From Pandoraea thiooxydans (GTDB lineage: Bacteria > Pseudomonadota > Gammaproteobacteria > Burkholderiales > Burkholderiaceae), in the NCBI RefSeq assembly GCF_001931675.1, contig NZ_CP014839.1, positions 3,286,001 to 3,350,000 on the forward strand: DNA of 64,000 bases. Reading direction: 5' to 3'. Position numbers and translations under genes: made by a program. Under the pieces are notes generated by a model. It did not search any database. It saw only the letters and a list, made by a program, of their open reading frames with translations, and was not told the DNA's origin. Below, one piece after another: positions 52,165 through 61,041 of the stretch (positions are counted from its first letter, which is position 1; each line of letters opens with the position of its first letter).

Positions 52165-52545
52165 ATGAATCAACTCAATTACCGCTGGTACCGTTGCCTG
52201 GCGCCGCTGGCCGCCTTCATTGCCACTGTTGCATTTACCAGCAGCGCCTTTGCCCACGCCATGCCGCAGAAGGAAGTCCCCGCGCCGACCACGACCGTGG
52301 CCGCACCTCAGCAAGTCAGCATCACCTTCGACGATCCGCTGGAGCCCGCTTTCAGCACGCTCACCCTGACCAATGCCAAGGGCCAACGGGTGACCAAGAA
52401 CAAGTCACAGGTGGCCGCCGACAATCACAAGCTCATGACGCTCGTGCTACCGGCGCTGTCGCCAGGACGCTACACGGCCCATTGGGCGGCCGTGGCATTG
52501 GACGGCCACCGAACGCATGGCGAATATTCGTTCCGCGTGAAGTAA
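52165..52545 (+). CDS. copC: Copper-resistance protein CopC (YobA-like)
   Basis: A 126-residue periplasmic protein. A signal peptide (LAPLAAFIATVAFTSSAFA) is cleaved so that mature CopC would begin with HAMPQKE, giving the N-terminal His used in Cu(II) binding. The fold region has ITFDDPLEPAFSTLTL and the C-terminal VALDGHRTHGEYSFRV with a His pair. ATG at 52165 sits 156 bases after the DUF2946 gene; copD follows after one base. Confidence 0.92.
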   Translation: MNQLNYRWYRCLAPLAAFIATVAFTSSAFAHAMPQKEVPAPTTTVAAPQQVSITFDDPLEPAFSTLTLTNAKGQRVTKNKSQVAADNHKLMTLVLPALSPGRYTAHWAAVALDGHRTHGEYSFRVK

Positions 52546-52546
52546 C

Positions 52547-53434
52547 GTGCTGCACGATATGACACTGCTGGGCTGCGCGCAAATCGCGCTTGCTGCGGGC
52601 GCCGATCTCGCCTTCGCGCTTGCTGTGGGCGCCGTCGTGCTCAGTCTGGGCGGCCCGGCGCGATGGCATGTGAGCACGTCGGCGCTGCTCGCATGGCTGG
52701 TGCTGCAGGCGATTTATCTGCCGCTGCAGACTAGCGCCATGATCGACGTGCCGTTTATCACCGCACTTGACCTGATGCCGAAGGTGCTGAACCTCTCGCA
52801 CTACGGCGAGATGTGGCGCATTGGCTACGCTGCTGGCCTGGCGGCCTGGCTCATCGCGGCGGTGGCTGCCCGTACCCGGTTGCCCGACATGATCGGGAAT
52901 TTATTGATCGTGACGGCCTTGGCGGCGATGGCCTATGCGCACGCAGGCACCTCGCATGCGGCAGACAGCGGCAACTTTTCCGCGGCAGAACTGGTGCAGA
53001 CCGTGCATTTGCTCGCGATCAGCGTATGGGTCGGCATCGTGATCGCTGCGGCCTGGCCGCTGCGTCGCGCATTCGCCGCCACGCCCGACCGGGCGGCTGG
53101 CGATACCTCACGCCTGTCGCACCTGGCGACGCTGTCGTTTCCCGTCGCGCTCGGCACCGGTATCGCCAGTGCTTACTGGGGACTCGGCGGCTCGCTCGCC
53201 TCGTTGACCAGCGGGTTATGGGGTTGGCTGTTATGCGTCAAAGTGATCGCGGTAGTTGGCATCCTGATGATCGCCGCACTCAACAGGCTGCGCTACCTGC
53301 AGCACGTGCGGCGCGGCGATCCCGATGCGCTGACGGTATTCAGGCGTCTTCTGGGCGTCGAGGCGTGGCTGATGATCGGTGTGGTGATCATCGCCGCCGC
53401 GCTTGCCCACACGATGCCGCCCGCGATGGTCTGA
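52547..53434 (+). CDS. copD: Copper-resistance membrane protein CopD
   Basis: A 295-residue inner-membrane protein with about eight helices. Family features are TVHLLAISVWVGIVIAAAW (conserved His and Trp) and the C-terminal segment GVEAWLMIGVVIIAAALAHT. With CopC it is thought to bring copper into the cytoplasm or to copper enzymes. Start is GTG at 52547, one base after the copC stop; an ATG four codons later is possible. It is convergent with the dehydrogenase gene, 17 bases away. Confidence 0.92.
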   Translation: MLHDMTLLGCAQIALAAGADLAFALAVGAVVLSLGGPARWHVSTSALLAWLVLQAIYLPLQTSAMIDVPFITALDLMPKVLNLSHYGEMWRIGYAAGLAAWLIAAVAARTRLPDMIGNLLIVTALAAMAYAHAGTSHAADSGNFSAAELVQTVHLLAISVWVGIVIAAAWPLRRAFAATPDRAAGDTSRLSHLATLSFPVALGTGIASAYWGLGGSLASLTSGLWGWLLCVKVIAVVGILMIAALNRLRYLQHVRRGDPDALTVFRRLLGVEAWLMIGVVIIAAALAHTMPPAMV

Positions 53435-53451
53435 CGCGCGCCGCGGCAAGT

Positions 53452-54417
53452 TTACGCCGCGTGATCGAGCGCCTCGCCGCGCCACGCCAATGGCACGTTA
53501 GCCAGCATGTCGTCGACCATCGCCTCGAGATCGAAGGCGGGCCGCCAGCCCCAGTCGTAGCGGGCATAGGTATCGTCCAGCGTATGCGGCCATGTGTCGG
53601 CGATGGCCTGGCGAAAATCCGGCGCATAGGTGATGGCAAACCCCGGCACGCGGCGGCCGATCGCCTCCGCAAGTGTCGCCGGGTCGAAGCTCATGCCGGC
53701 GACGTTGTAGGCCGAGCGCACCCGGATCGCCGCCGCGTCGGCCGCCATCAATTCCAGCGTGGCCCGCACGGCATCGGGCATGTACATCATCGGCAGCACG
53801 GTGTCGGGCTTGAGAAAACAGGTGTAGGCGCCGTCGCGCTTGGCCGCCTGAAAGATGTCGATCGCGTAATCGGTGGTGCCGCCGCCGGGCGGCGTCTTGT
53901 AGCTGATCACGCCGGGGTAGCGCACGCTGCGCACGTCCACGCCGAACTTATGAAAGTAGTATTCGCATAGCCGCTCGCCCGCCTGCTTGCTGATGCCGTA
54001 GATGGTCGTCGGATCCATCACTGCCAACTGAGGGGTCTCGAGCGCCGGGCTGTGCGGGCCGAAGGCCGCGATCGACGACGGCCAGAACACCCGCAGGCGC
54101 GGCCTCTCCCGCGCCAGCTCGAGCACATTGAGCAGGCCGTTCATATTGAGCGTCCAGGCCTGGATCGGCCGAGCCTCGCTGGTCGCCGAGAGCAGCGCCG
54201 CCAGGTGATAGACCTGCGTGATGTGGTGGCGCTCGACCAGTGCGCCCAGGCGCTGTCGATCCAGCACATCGAGCGGCTCGTAACACACGGGGTGTTGCGG
54301 ACCGTGGGCGGCGATATCCGAGGCAATCACATTGCCCGCGCCGAACGTGCCGGCCAATGCCGCGACCAATTCGCTGCCGATCTGGCCATTGGCGCCGATC
54401 ACCAATATACGTTCCAT
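53452..54417 (-). CDS. tdh: SDR-type L-threonine 3-dehydrogenase
   Basis: A 321-residue extended SDR: ILVIGANGQIGSELVAAL binds NAD, the catalytic site is WPSSIAAFG and TTIYGISKQAGE (YxxxK), and SVRYPGVISYKTPPGGGTTD is characteristic of the short-chain threonine dehydrogenase group, distinct from the zinc-dependent E. coli Tdh. It oxidises L-threonine to 2-amino-3-ketobutyrate. The gene lies 12 bases after kbl, which cleaves this product, so the pair forms a threonine-to-glycine pathway. Confidence 0.9.
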   Translation of the reverse strand: MERILVIGANGQIGSELVAALAGTFGAGNVIASDIAAHGPQHPVCYEPLDVLDRQRLGALVERHHITQVYHLAALLSATSEARPIQAWTLNMNGLLNVLELARERPRLRVFWPSSIAAFGPHSPALETPQLAVMDPTTIYGISKQAGERLCEYYFHKFGVDVRSVRYPGVISYKTPPGGGTTDYAIDIFQAAKRDGAYTCFLKPDTVLPMMYMPDAVRATLELMAADAAAIRVRSAYNVAGMSFDPATLAEAIGRRVPGFAITYAPDFRQAIADTWPHTLDDTYARYDWGWRPAFDLEAMVDDMLANVPLAWRGEALDHAA

Positions 54418-54429
54418 CTGTCGCCCCTT

Positions 54430-55632
54430 TTAATTGAGAATGCCCAGCTCGCTGCCCGCCTGCTCGAACGCGGCCAAGGCTTGCGTCAGATCGTCCCGGC
54501 TGTGCGCGGCCGACATTTGCACGCGCACGCGCGCCTGCCCAAGCGGCACGACTGGATAGAAAAACCCCGTAGCCAGCACGCCGAGTTCATAAAGCCGCTG
54601 CGCAAACCGCTGTGCCAGCGGCGCTTCGAACAGCATGACCGGCACGATCGGATGCATGCCCGGCTTGATGGTGAAGCCGAGTTTTTGAATCGCATCGCGA
54701 AAGAACGCCGTGTTGGCGTGCAGGCGATCGCGCAGCTCCGACGATTGCGTCAATTGATCGAGCACGGCCAGCGAAGTGCCGACGATGGCCGGTGCCAGGC
54801 TATTGGAAAAGAGATACGGGCGGGAGCGCTGGCGCAGCGTTTCGATCAGCTCCCTGCGCCCCGCCGTGAAACCACCCATGGCGCCGCCCAGCGCCTTGCC
54901 GAGCGTGCCGGTAATAATATCGACGCGCCCCATCACATGATGGTGCTCGTGGGTGCCTCGGCCCGTATCGCCCATGAATCCGGTGGCATGACACTCGTCG
55001 ATCATCACCAACGCGCCATGCTGCTCGGCCAGGGCGCAAATTTTGTCGAGCTGCGCCACCGTGCCGTCCATCGAGAACACGCCATCGGTGACGATCAGCT
55101 TGAAACGGTGCGAATCCGCCGCTGCGAGTTGCCGCGCCAGGTCGTCCATGTCGTTGTGCTTGTAGCGATAGCGATTGGCCTTGCACAAACGAATGCCGTC
55201 GATGATCGACGCGTGGTTGAGTTCGTCCGAGATAATTGCATCGTCGGCGTCGAACAGCGGTTCGAACACGCCGCCATTGGCGTCGAATGCCGCGGCATAC
55301 AGAATCGCATCCTCGGTGCCGAGAAACTCGGCCAGCCGCTTCTCGAGCGCCTTGTGCGGCCCCTGGGTGCCGCAGATGAAACGCACCGACGACAAACCGA
55401 AGCCGTAATCCTTGAGGGCTTGAATGCCCGCCTGCACCAGCGTCTCCCTGCCCGACAAGCCCAGATAGTTATTGGCGCACAGATTGATGCGCGTGACGCC
55501 GTCGTCGCACAGAACCCGGGGTCCCTGGCGCGACATCAGCACGCGCTCCTGCTTGAACAGCCCCTGCGCGCGCGCTTCGTCCAGCCGCTCGTCCAGATGG
55601 CGGTAAAAATGTTGTGGATCGTTTTTGCTCAT
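54430..55632 (-). CDS. kbl: Glycine C-acetyltransferase (2-amino-3-ketobutyrate CoA ligase)
   Basis: A 400-residue alpha-oxoamine synthase. NNYLGLSGRETLVQAGI is the family N-terminal region, VMIDECHATGFMGDTGRGT holds PLP contacts, and the PLP lysine lies in DIITGTLGKALGGAMGGF. It splits 2-amino-3-ketobutyrate with CoA to glycine and acetyl-CoA. It is transcribed before tdh and divergently from the XRE-cupin regulator. Confidence 0.96.
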   Translation of the reverse strand: MSKNDPQHFYRHLDERLDEARAQGLFKQERVLMSRQGPRVLCDDGVTRINLCANNYLGLSGRETLVQAGIQALKDYGFGLSSVRFICGTQGPHKALEKRLAEFLGTEDAILYAAAFDANGGVFEPLFDADDAIISDELNHASIIDGIRLCKANRYRYKHNDMDDLARQLAAADSHRFKLIVTDGVFSMDGTVAQLDKICALAEQHGALVMIDECHATGFMGDTGRGTHEHHHVMGRVDIITGTLGKALGGAMGGFTAGRRELIETLRQRSRPYLFSNSLAPAIVGTSLAVLDQLTQSSELRDRLHANTAFFRDAIQKLGFTIKPGMHPIVPVMLFEAPLAQRFAQRLYELGVLATGFFYPVVPLGQARVRVQMSAAHSRDDLTQALAAFEQAGSELGILN

Positions 55633-55712
55633 GGATCTGGCTCGCTTGATTGTGCCGCCGGCCCGGCGCCGGCAACCGCGCTTCCGCGCGGCGGCTCTGC
55701 TACCATGCAGGC

Positions 55713-55762
55713 ATTCATCTTAATGAATAAATTCTTTATATTGAATAATTTCCAATATATTG
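55713..55762. promoter_or_regulatory. AT-rich divergent control region between kbl and the XRE regulator
   Basis: The 156-base gap holds a sharply AT-rich part (about 55713-55785) with a perfect 10-bp palindrome CAATATATTG (55753-55762), a 6-bp inverted repeat ATTCAT-CTTA-ATGAAT (55713-55728) and a tandem AATATTCT. These are good candidates for operator sites of the XRE protein and for promoters in both directions. Confidence 0.45.
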
Positions 55763-55788
55763 AAATATTCTAATATTCTGGAAATTCG

Positions 55789-56373
55789 ATGGCAAGCGAA
55801 ATCACTTCGTCCCATGCAACGCCGCCCTGTCTGGGGGAGATCATCCAGCAACTGCGCAAGGAGCGCGGGATGACGCTGGAGACGCTGTCGCGCGCGTCGG
55901 GGGTATCCAAATCGATGCTCTCGCAAATCGAGCGCGACATGGCCAACCCCACCATCGCGGTGGCCTGGCGCCTGGCCAATGCGCTTGGGTTACGGCTCGA
56001 TCAGTTGCTGGGCGGCGCGCCGCAAAATGAGCCGGCGCTGATCAAGACGATCGGCAAGCATGAGACGCCGACGCTGGCGGGTCCCGATCATGGCTACACG
56101 CTGAAGATTCTCGGGCCGATGGACCTGGCCGGGAAATTCGAATGGTATGAACTGCTGCTGCTGCCCGGCGGGGCGCTGGTGTCGGACCCGCACGATCCGG
56201 GCACGCGCGAGCACTTCACGGTGCTGGAGGGAGCGGTCGACATCGAGGTCGACCAGGCTGCGCAAAAAATGAAGGCCGGCGAGACGGCACGCTATCCGGC
56301 GGATCACGCTCACGCGATCCGCAATGCCGGCAAAGGCGCGGCGCGCGGCATCCTCGTTGTGATTCACGGATAA
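55789..56373 (+). CDS. XRE-family regulator with cupin domain
   Basis: A 194-residue repressor-type protein: an N-terminal helix-turn-helix (MTLETLSRASGVSKSMLSQI, about 25-44) and a C-terminal cupin (GGALVSDPHDPGTREHFTVLEG and ARYPADHAHAIRN, about 130-180). Cupin-XRE regulators often bind small metabolites and control amino-acid or polyamine breakdown genes. Divergent orientation from kbl-tdh suggests it controls threonine catabolism. The start ATG at 55789 follows the AT-rich control region. Confidence 0.9.
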   Translation: MASEITSSHATPPCLGEIIQQLRKERGMTLETLSRASGVSKSMLSQIERDMANPTIAVAWRLANALGLRLDQLLGGAPQNEPALIKTIGKHETPTLAGPDHGYTLKILGPMDLAGKFEWYELLLLPGGALVSDPHDPGTREHFTVLEGAVDIEVDQAAQKMKAGETARYPADHAHAIRNAGKGAARGILVVIHG

Positions 56374-56402
56374 CCCCGCGGCCAGAGCCCTGGCTGGAAA
56401 TC

Positions 56403-57065
56403 TCAGCCGGCGACGGCTGGCGCGCTGGACGCGATCGCCGCGTCGATCAACTGGGCCGCCACAGTCGGCAGAGTCGCCAGCGGGCTGTTGCCGGCACCGA
56501 AGGTCTGACTCGCCGCATAAGCGCCCTCGAGCAGCAGCGCGAGCGTGTTGACCAGCGAGGTCGGGTCAGACACCGGCAGGGCCTCGACCAGCGCGGTAAG
56601 CCGCGAGACGAGCGCGGCCTTGTTGGCCGCCACCAGTTTTCGCGCCGGATGATCGCGTTCCGGAAACTCAGCCGCCACGTTGATGAACGGGCAGCCGCGA
56701 TAATCGGGGGAACTGGCGCGTTGCGCCAAGTCGATGAAAATCTGCTCGAGTTGCCGCCGCGGCTCGCCCGGACGGCATGCGATGCTCTGGTCCAGGCGCG
56801 CCAGGCAGGCCTCGTCCTGGCGCTTGAGGTAAGCCAAGATCAGTTCGTCTTTCGAGGCGAATTGTCGATAAAGGCACATCTTGTTGACGCCGGCTCGCTT
56901 GACCACCGCGTCGACCCCCACCGCATGAATTCCTTCGCGCTGAAACAGCTCCATCGCCGCCTCGAGCAGATGCGCTTGCGCCTGATCGCCGGGCACGACC
57001 GTCCTGGCCGCCTTGGTGCGAGCGGGTCTGGATTCTTTCTTCGGGGTGGCCGGCTTGGCTGGCAT
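56403..57065 (-). CDS. TetR/AcrR-family transcriptional regulator
   Basis: A 220-residue protein with a TetR helix-turn-helix (GIHAVGVDAVVKRAGVNKMC then LYRQFASKDEL, about 52-82) after a basic tail (MPAKPATPKKESRPARTKAA). The C-terminal ligand domain has no recognised signature apart from YRGCPFINVAAEFP, common in regulators near oxidoreductases. ATG at 57065 is chosen so that the paired operator sites remain outside the gene. It is divergent from the MFS and ene-reductase genes and probably represses them. Confidence 0.9.
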   Translation of the reverse strand: MPAKPATPKKESRPARTKAARTVVPGDQAQAHLLEAAMELFQREGIHAVGVDAVVKRAGVNKMCLYRQFASKDELILAYLKRQDEACLARLDQSIACRPGEPRRQLEQIFIDLAQRASSPDYRGCPFINVAAEFPERDHPARKLVAANKAALVSRLTALVEALPVSDPTSLVNTLALLLEGAYAASQTFGAGNSPLATLPTVAAQLIDAAIASSAPAVAG

Positions 57066-57095
57066 CGGTATGCATCTCCTGCTTTCGCTTGACAT

Positions 57096-57145
57096 GTTAC
57101 CGATCGGTTCATATGATTGCAAGCTCAATGTGACCGATCAGTAAC
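57096..57145. promoter_or_regulatory. Paired TetR-type operator sites
   Basis: GTTACCGATCGGT (57096-57108) on the plus strand and GTTACTGATCGGT on the minus strand (57145 down to 57133) face each other, 34 bp apart centre to centre. Each contains the near-palindrome ACCGATCGGT. They lie between the regulator and the MFS gene and are likely binding sites for the TetR protein. Confidence 0.7.
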
Positions 57146-57194
57146 ACCGTCGCTGTGTCGCGTATTGCAATTCATCGAGTCCAAGGAATCCATC

Positions 57195-58475
57195 ATGAAA
57201 GCGTTGGCCAACTGGAGTGCCGGGCGCATCCACTACGCGTGGATCGTCGTGGCCATCGTGTTTCTGGTGTTGCTGTCAACCGCCGGCATTCGTGCGACGC
57301 CCAGCGTCATGATGGTGCCGCTCGAGCACGAATTCGGCTGGAGCCGCGCGACGATTTCGCTCGCCATCTCGGTGAACCTGGCGCTGTACGGCCTGACCGG
57401 TCCTTTCGCGGCCGCCGCGATGCAGCGCTTCGGCGTGCGTCCGACGATCGTCGGCGCACTCGCCGTGCTGGCATTCGGGACCGCTCTGAGCGCGCGCATG
57501 AGCGCACCCTGGCAAATGGTGCTGCTGTGGGGTGTGCTGGTCGGCGGCGGCACCGGCGTCGCCGCGCTCACGCTCTCCGCGACGATCGTCAATCGCTGGT
57601 TCAGCACCCATCGCGGGCTCGCCATGGGTTTGCTCACCGCCAGCTCGGCCACCGGCCAATTGGTATTCCTGCCGATGATGGCAGCAATCATCGAGCATCA
57701 CGGCTGGCGACCCGTGGTCCTGATGGTAGCCGCCATATGCGCGGCGGTACTGCCGCTGGTTGCCATTTTTCTGCCGGAGCGGCCGGCCGCGGTGGCGCAG
57801 CGCCCCTATGGCGCCACGCACGACGACATCGCTGCGGCAAGCCCTGGCAATCCGCTGACGAACGCCTTTCGCACGCTCTTTCATGCCGCTCGCAAGCGCG
57901 ATTTCTGGCTACTCTTCTTCAGTTTTTTCATTTGCGGCGCCAGCACCAATGGTTACATCGGCACGCATTTCATCGCCATGTGCGGCGACCACGGCCTGTC
58001 GGAAGTGCGCGGAGCGAGCATTCTCGCCACCATGGGCATACTGGACCTGTTCGGCACGACGATGTCGGGCTGGCTCTCGGACCGTTTCAACAGCCGCGTC
58101 CTGCTGTTTTGGTATTACGGTTTGCGCGGCTTGTCGCTGATTTATCTGCCGTATGCTTTCGGCCTCGATTTTTTCGGCCTGCCGGTGTTTGCCCTCTTCT
58201 ATGGGCTTGACTGGATCGCCACGGTGCCGCCGACGGTGCGGCTGACGACCGACGTGTTCGGCAAAGCGGCGGCACCGGTAGTGTTCGGCTGGATTGTCGC
58301 TGGCCACCAGCTGGGCGCGGCGACTGCCGCGCTTGTGGCCGGCATTTTACGGGCGAGCCTGGGCACCTACACGCTTGCCTCGATGCTCGCCGGCGGCGTC
58401 TGCCTGGTGGGCGCGCTGTTGGTGTTGCGCATCAACCGGGGCCAACCGCAAACGAATTCAACTTCGCTCGCCTGA
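57195..58475 (+). CDS. MFS transporter
   Basis: A 426-residue, twelve-helix major facilitator. Typical parts are AWIVVAIVFLVLLSTAGIRA (first helix), FGWSRATISLAISVNLALYG and, at the start of the second half, MSGWLSDRFNSRVLLF. This pattern (helix 1 followed by P-x-E-x-E-F-G-W-S-R) is that of the oxalate/formate and monocarboxylate-like group. Substrate unknown. It is probably cotranscribed with the ene-reductase 36 bases downstream and repressed by the divergent TetR. ATG at 57195 is the first start after the operators. Confidence 0.88.
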   Translation: MKALANWSAGRIHYAWIVVAIVFLVLLSTAGIRATPSVMMVPLEHEFGWSRATISLAISVNLALYGLTGPFAAAAMQRFGVRPTIVGALAVLAFGTALSARMSAPWQMVLLWGVLVGGGTGVAALTLSATIVNRWFSTHRGLAMGLLTASSATGQLVFLPMMAAIIEHHGWRPVVLMVAAICAAVLPLVAIFLPERPAAVAQRPYGATHDDIAAASPGNPLTNAFRTLFHAARKRDFWLLFFSFFICGASTNGYIGTHFIAMCGDHGLSEVRGASILATMGILDLFGTTMSGWLSDRFNSRVLLFWYYGLRGLSLIYLPYAFGLDFFGLPVFALFYGLDWIATVPPTVRLTTDVFGKAAAPVVFGWIVAGHQLGAATAALVAGILRASLGTYTLASMLAGGVCLVGALLVLRINRGQPQTNSTSLA

Positions 58476-58511
58476 TATGCAAGGCGATCCCATCCAAGAG
58501 GAAATATTGCA

Positions 58512-59624
58512 ATGAACCAAGCCAATCCGCAAAATCCCGAGACCGATCTTTTCGATCCGGTGCAACTCGGCCCGATCACCTTGCGCAATCGCATCGTCAT
58601 GGCGCCGCTCACCCGCAGCCGCGTCGGACAGGGCGACGCGCCCGGCCCCATGAACGCCCAGTATTATGCGCAACGCGCCTCCGCCGGGTTGATCGTGAGC
58701 GAAGCCACCAATATTTCTCAGCAGGGCAAGGGCTATGCGTTCACGCCCGGAATCTACACCGAGGCACAAGTCGCCGGCTGGCGTCTGGTGACCGACGCCA
58801 TACACGCCAAGGGCAGTCGCATTTTCTGCCAGTTGTGGCACGTCGGGCGCATTTCGCATCCGTCGCTGCAGGCGGACAACGCGCTGCCGGTGGCCCCGTC
58901 GGCCGTGACGCCGAATGGCAAGGCTTTCACCGAGACCGGTTTCCAGCCCCACGTGACACCTCGCGCGCTCGAGACAGCGGAGATTCCGGGCATCGTCGCG
59001 CAATATCGCCATGCGGCGGAGTGCGCCAAGCGCGCCGGCTTCGACGGTGTGGAAATCCACGCGGCCAATGGCTATTTGCTCGATCAATTCCTGCGCGACA
59101 AAACCAATCTGCGCACCGACGCCTACGGCGGCAGCATCGAGAACCGTGCCCGCCTGGTGTTGGAGGTCACGCAAGCGGTCGTCGATGTATGGGGAGCCGA
59201 GCGCGTGGGCATTCGCATTTCGCCGGTCAGTCCGGCCAACGATATCGCCGATAGCAATCCCGAGCCGCTGTTCACCTATTTGGTAGAACAACTGAATCGC
59301 TTCAACCTGGTTTATCTGCACGTCGTCGAAGGAGCTACCGGCGGTCCCCGCACGGTCGAAGGTGGCTTCGACTTGCAAAAGCTGCGTCGCATTTTCAACG
59401 GCATTTACATGGCCAACAACGGCTACGACCTGCCGCTGGCCGTGCAGGCGCGTACCACCAACGCGGCGGATCTGATCGCTTTCGGTCGGCCGTTCATTTC
59501 GAATCCGGATCTTGTCGAACGCCTGAAAACCGGCGGCCCACTCAACCCGCTCGATAAAAGCACGCTCTATGGCGGCGACGCGCGCGGCTACATCGACTAT
59601 CCATCGCTCGCCGAAGCGGCCTGA
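58512..59624 (+). CDS. Old yellow enzyme family alkene reductase (NemA/XenB-like)
   Basis: A 370-residue FMN-dependent TIM-barrel enzyme. LRNRIVMAPLTRSR starts the barrel, FCQLWHVGRISHPS carries FMN-contacting residues, and HAANGYLLDQFLRDKTNLRT then DAYGGSIENR is the classical OYE stretch with the His and Asn substrate ligands just upstream. It would reduce activated C=C bonds or nitro groups with NADPH. RBS GAGGAAATATTGC precedes the ATG. The TetR-MFS-OYE grouping suggests a response to an electrophile or xenobiotic. Confidence 0.94.
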   Translation: MNQANPQNPETDLFDPVQLGPITLRNRIVMAPLTRSRVGQGDAPGPMNAQYYAQRASAGLIVSEATNISQQGKGYAFTPGIYTEAQVAGWRLVTDAIHAKGSRIFCQLWHVGRISHPSLQADNALPVAPSAVTPNGKAFTETGFQPHVTPRALETAEIPGIVAQYRHAAECAKRAGFDGVEIHAANGYLLDQFLRDKTNLRTDAYGGSIENRARLVLEVTQAVVDVWGAERVGIRISPVSPANDIADSNPEPLFTYLVEQLNRFNLVYLHVVEGATGGPRTVEGGFDLQKLRRIFNGIYMANNGYDLPLAVQARTTNAADLIAFGRPFISNPDLVERLKTGGPLNPLDKSTLYGGDARGYIDYPSLAEAA

Positions 59625-59658
59625 TAGCACGGCAATCCGCATCTTTGGCCAGTGAAAA

Positions 59659-59696
59659 GGGCTTTCGCACGTGGTGTGCGAAAGCCCTGTTTTTTT
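59659..59696. terminator. Bidirectional Rho-independent terminator
   Basis: A 12-bp perfect stem, GGGCTTTCGCAC (59659-59670) and GTGCGAAAGCCC (59676-59687), then TGTTTTTTT on the plus strand; on the minus strand TTTT follows. It lies between the convergent ene-reductase and channel genes. Confidence 0.9.
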
Positions 59697-59721
59697 GCGC
59701 GCCCGACCTTGGCCGGCTCGC

Positions 59722-60984
59722 TCAGGCAGCCCGCGCCGACACCGACGAATTCGCTTCGCCTTGCATCCAGGTCAGGCGCATATCGGCGCCCCCCAGATTC
59801 TGATACAGGCGCAAGCCGAATTCGGGCAGGATCGCCAGGAGGTGATCGAAGATGTCGCCCTGAATACGCTCGTAGTCGCCCCAAACGATGGTGCGCGTGA
59901 AACAATAAATTTCGATCGGGATGCCGTTGGCGTCGGGCTCGAGGGATCGCACCATGCAGGTCATCTCCTGGTGCACGTCCGGGTGGGCCTGCAGATAGGC
60001 GCTCATGTACGCTCTGAATGTCCCGATGTTGGTCAGACGTCGACGGTTCGCGGCGAATTGCGCGCTATCGCCCAGGCTGCGATTGGCGGCCTCGAGCTCT
60101 TCGCGCTTTTTCTCGAGATAAGGCGTGAGCAAACGCAGCGCCGCCAGCCGCGCGACGGCGGCCTCGTCAAGAAAATGGACGCTGGCCGTATCGATCCGCA
60201 AGGTGCGCTTGATGCGGCGCCCACCGGCCAGCTGCATGCCGCGCCAATTGCGGAAGCTTTCGGAAATCAGGCGCCAGGTGGGAATCGTCGTGATGGTCTT
60301 GTCCCAGTTCTGCACTTTGACGGTATGCAGCGCAATATCGATGACATCGCCGTCGGCGCCGACCTGAGGCATTTCTATCCAGTCCCCCACGCGCAGCATA
60401 TCGTTGGAGGTCAGCAGCACGCTCGCGACCAGCGACAGCAGTGTGTCCTTGAACACCAGCAGCAGCACCGCCGACATCGCGCCCAGCCCGGACAGCAAAA
60501 GCCACGGCGAGCGATCGACCAGCGTCGCGATAATCGCGACGCCACCGAACACGAAGACGGCGATTTTGCCCAGTTGCACGTAGCCCTTGATCGAGCGCGT
60601 GCGGGCGTGAGGTGTTGCCGCGTAGGCAACTTGCAGAGCGCTCAGCGCAGCACTGAGCGCGAGCATGCCGAACAGCACGGCACCGGAGAGCGCAACGTTG
60701 CGAATGATCTGGTCGACGCGCGCCGGAACATCAGGCACGAGATCGATGCCGCCCTGGATAACGAGAAACGGCACCATCTGCGCCAGGCGCTGGAACACGC
60801 CGGCGTCGAGCATGGTGTCGTCCCATCGCCAGGAGGTGCGCAGTACGACCACCCGCATCGCGCGCAGCAACAACCGATGCGAAATCCAGTAAAGGAAATA
60901 CGCCACCAGAACGAGTAACGTCAGACTGGAGCCCATACGGGCCAGCGGGTCGGCCCAAAAATGCTCAATGGCATTCAACCACAT
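59722..60984 (-). CDS. Mechanosensitive ion channel, MscS superfamily (YbdG-like)
   Basis: A 420-residue membrane protein with about five N-terminal helices, a pore-lining helix region (LLLSGLGAMSAVLLLVFKDT) and the MscS beta domain (LRVGDWIEMPQVGADGDVID, HTVKVQNWDKTITTIPTWRL). The long C-terminal cytoplasmic domain with RIKRTLRIDTASVHFLDEA and DLLAILPEFGLRLYQNL is that of YbdG/MscM. Such channels open on hypo-osmotic shock. The neighbouring osmoprotectant transporter makes an osmotic role fitting. Confidence 0.9.
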   Translation of the reverse strand: MWLNAIEHFWADPLARMGSSLTLLVLVAYFLYWISHRLLLRAMRVVVLRTSWRWDDTMLDAGVFQRLAQMVPFLVIQGGIDLVPDVPARVDQIIRNVALSGAVLFGMLALSAALSALQVAYAATPHARTRSIKGYVQLGKIAVFVFGGVAIIATLVDRSPWLLLSGLGAMSAVLLLVFKDTLLSLVASVLLTSNDMLRVGDWIEMPQVGADGDVIDIALHTVKVQNWDKTITTIPTWRLISESFRNWRGMQLAGGRRIKRTLRIDTASVHFLDEAAVARLAALRLLTPYLEKKREELEAANRSLGDSAQFAANRRRLTNIGTFRAYMSAYLQAHPDVHQEMTCMVRSLEPDANGIPIEIYCFTRTIVWGDYERIQGDIFDHLLAILPEFGLRLYQNLGGADMRLTWMQGEANSSVSARAA

Positions 60985-61041
60985 CCAGGCAACTCCGATG
61001 AACGTTGGTTTTAAGCTCGGGGGGATGAGTGGCGACGAATC

